Shown: positions 62,879 to 64,000 of the stretch, in pieces
How the letters are laid out: every line of letters begins with the position of its first letter
Numbering within the stretch: position 1 is the first letter of the stretch
Assembly (NCBI GenBank): GCA_050699875.1
Contig: JBOHFX010000034.1
Coordinates: 1-64,000, forward strand
Direction of reading: 5' to 3'
Length of the DNA stretch: 64,000 nt
Origin: GCA-003244245 sp050699875
Lineage (GTDB): Bacteria > Actinomycetota > Actinomycetes > Mycobacteriales > Pseudonocardiaceae
Notes under the pieces: generated by a model
What the model saw: only the letters and a program-made list of their open reading frames with translations
What the model was told of the DNA's origin: nothing
Databases searched by the model: none
Position numbers and translations under genes: made by a program

Positions 62879-64000
62879 GTGGAGTTCGAGCTTGAGCGGG
62901 ATGCGTTTGCCGAGGCGGTCGCGTGGACGGCGCGAGGCTTACCGGCCCGTCCCGTCGTCCCGGTGACCGCCGGCCTGGTTCTGGAAGTCACCGACGGCGC
63001 GTTGATCGTCTCCGGTTTCGATTTCGAGGTGCTCAACCGCATCGAGGTGCCGGTCACCGACAAGTCCGCCGGACGCGTGCTGGTGTCCGGCCGGCTACTC
63101 GCCGAGATCGCCCGCGCACTGCCGCCCAAGGACGTGCGGGTCGCGGTGGAGGGTAACCGGCTCGCGGTGCGATGCGGTTCGGCGCGGTTCAACCTGCCGC
63201 TGATGCACGTCGATGACTACCCCGTGGTGCCGGAACTGCCCGCCACCTCGGGCACGGTGCGCGGTGACGTCTTCGCCACCGCGGTGTCGCAGGTCACCGC
63301 AGCGGCGAGCCGGGACGAGACGCTTCCCATCCTTACCGGGGTGCGCATGGAGGTGGGTACCGATCAGCTCGCCTTCGCTGCCACGGACCGGTACCGCCTC
63401 GCCGAACGGCACATTCCCTGGACGCCGACCGGAACGGAGCCCGACACCCCAGATACCCCAGCCTTGGTCATCGTCCCGGCGAAGACGCTCGCCGATGCCG
63501 CCAAATCGCTCGGCTCGGCCAGCGAGGTGGTGCTGTCCCTGGGCACCGCCGCGGATGCGGGTTTCCTGGGATTCTCCGCAGGCGGCCGGCAGACCTTGAC
63601 CCGGCTGCTGGATGGCGAGTTCGTCAAGTTCGCTTCGCTGTGGCCCACCGAAGTCACCACCACCGTGGAGGTGGAGGTCAGTGAGTTCATCGCGGCGCTC
63701 AAGCGCGTGTCGTTGGTTGCTCAGCGATTCGCGCCGGTCCGGCTTGCCTTCGCCGACGGCATCGTGCAGCTGTCCGCGGAGGCCGAAGATGAGTCCAGCG
63801 CGGAGGAGGATCTCGAGGTCGGTATCACCGGCGAACCGCTGACCATCGGGTTCAACGCCGGCTACCTGCTCGACGGGCTGACCCAGGTCACCACCCCGCG
63901 GGCGACGCTGACGTTCACCGAACCGAGCCGCCCCGCGGTGATCACACCAGTCATCGGCCTGGAAGCGGGTACCCCGGATGACACCAGGGACGCGTCCTAC
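62879..64000 (+). CDS. DNA polymerase III beta clamp, 3' end outside window
   Basis: Sliding-clamp subunit; 374 codons are visible and the frame is still open at the window edge. GTG 62879 starts VEFELERDAFAEAVAWTARG. Three clamp domains follow (VPVTAGLVLEVTDGALIVSG; LPILTGVRMEVGTDQLAFAA; EFIAALKRVSLVAQRFAPVR). No dnaA or recF lies beside it, unlike the usual dnaA-dnaN-recF cluster, so it is probably a second clamp paralogue. That cannot be settled without the rest of the genome. Confidence 0.88.
   Translation, partial: MEFELERDAFAEAVAWTARGLPARPVVPVTAGLVLEVTDGALIVSGFDFEVLNRIEVPVTDKSAGRVLVSGRLLAEIARALPPKDVRVAVEGNRLAVRCGSARFNLPLMHVDDYPVVPELPATSGTVRGDVFATAVSQVTAAASRDETLPILTGVRMEVGTDQLAFAATDRYRLAERHIPWTPTGTEPDTPDTPALVIVPAKTLADAAKSLGSASEVVLSLGTAADAGFLGFSAGGRQTLTRLLDGEFVKFASLWPTEVTTTVEVEVSEFIAALKRVSLVAQRFAPVRLAFADGIVQLSAEAEDESSAEEDLEVGITGEPLTIGFNAGYLLDGLTQVTTPRATLTFTEPSRPAVITPVIGLEAGTPDDTRDASY

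Overview
This is a GC-rich chromosomal segment from an actinomycete. GTG starts are frequent, genes are tightly coupled, and the set includes a geosmin synthase, a 2-methylisoborneol synthase, DUF397/DUF5753 regulators, a subtilisin-inhibitor-like protein, a MacS-like two-component pair and an ESX-type small protein. The combination suggests a filamentous soil actinomycete, possibly Pseudonocardiales; that placement is inference from gene content, not from a marker-gene comparison.

Layout. 1-1.8 kb: ribosomal/replication operon rpsF-ssb-rpsR-rplI, preceded by three tandem 27-bp hairpin repeats. 1.8-4.4 kb: decayed accessory stretch (PIN-toxin, DUF397, DUF5753 and AraC remnants). 4.4-10.4 kb: small membrane protein, GNAT, secreted GH31, and dnaB carrying a 427-residue homing-endonuclease intein. 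10.5-14.6 kb: decayed CtpI-like P-type ATPase with small satellites, a secreted SSI inhibitor and a VapBC pair. 14.9-18.8 kb: class V aminotransferase, K+ channel with RCK domain, DUF2786 protein.

18.8-34.6 kb is the centre of interest. One minus-strand operon encodes, in transcription order, encapsulin shell A, geosmin synthase, encapsulin shell B, 2-MIB synthase, GPP C-methyltransferase, a polyprenyl synthase, IspH, Dxs and IspG. A large LAL-type LuxR regulator precedes it, and the 150-bp gap between regulator and operon holds two copies of an inverted repeat with the same CCGTAG/CTACGG core. Both shells are Family 2B (EshA-type, cyclic-nucleotide-binding-like insert). The string GPTGLGT occurs three times: in the disordered N-terminus of 2-MIB synthase, in the interdomain linker of geosmin synthase, and in the C-terminal tail of geosmin synthase. 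The simplest reading is an operon that makes its own C5 precursors, extends and methylates them, and packages two odorant terpene cyclases in a protein shell. Encapsulation of 2-MIB synthase is known; packaging of geosmin synthase with two shell paralogues is the less explored part.

35-47 kb: a divergent second-type HisRS, a pentapeptide-repeat protein, a threonine aldolase, an ESX-like/DUF1023/lipoprotein trio, more gene remnants, and a MerR-fadA-fadB operon behind a perfect 14-bp inverted repeat. 47-51.4 kb: secreted copper-radical oxidase (GlxA-like), AI-2E transporter, Mug glycosylase, VOC protein. 51.5-60 kb: a nine-gene sulfur-assimilation operon (sir, zinc-ribbon ORF, cysH, cysD, cysN, ssu-type ABC genes, cbiX) preceded by a tiny cysteine-containing leader ORF. 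60-64 kb: MacS-like kinase and response regulator, a frameshifted DUF1707 gene, two terminator-like hairpins, and a DNA polymerase III beta-clamp gene running off the window.
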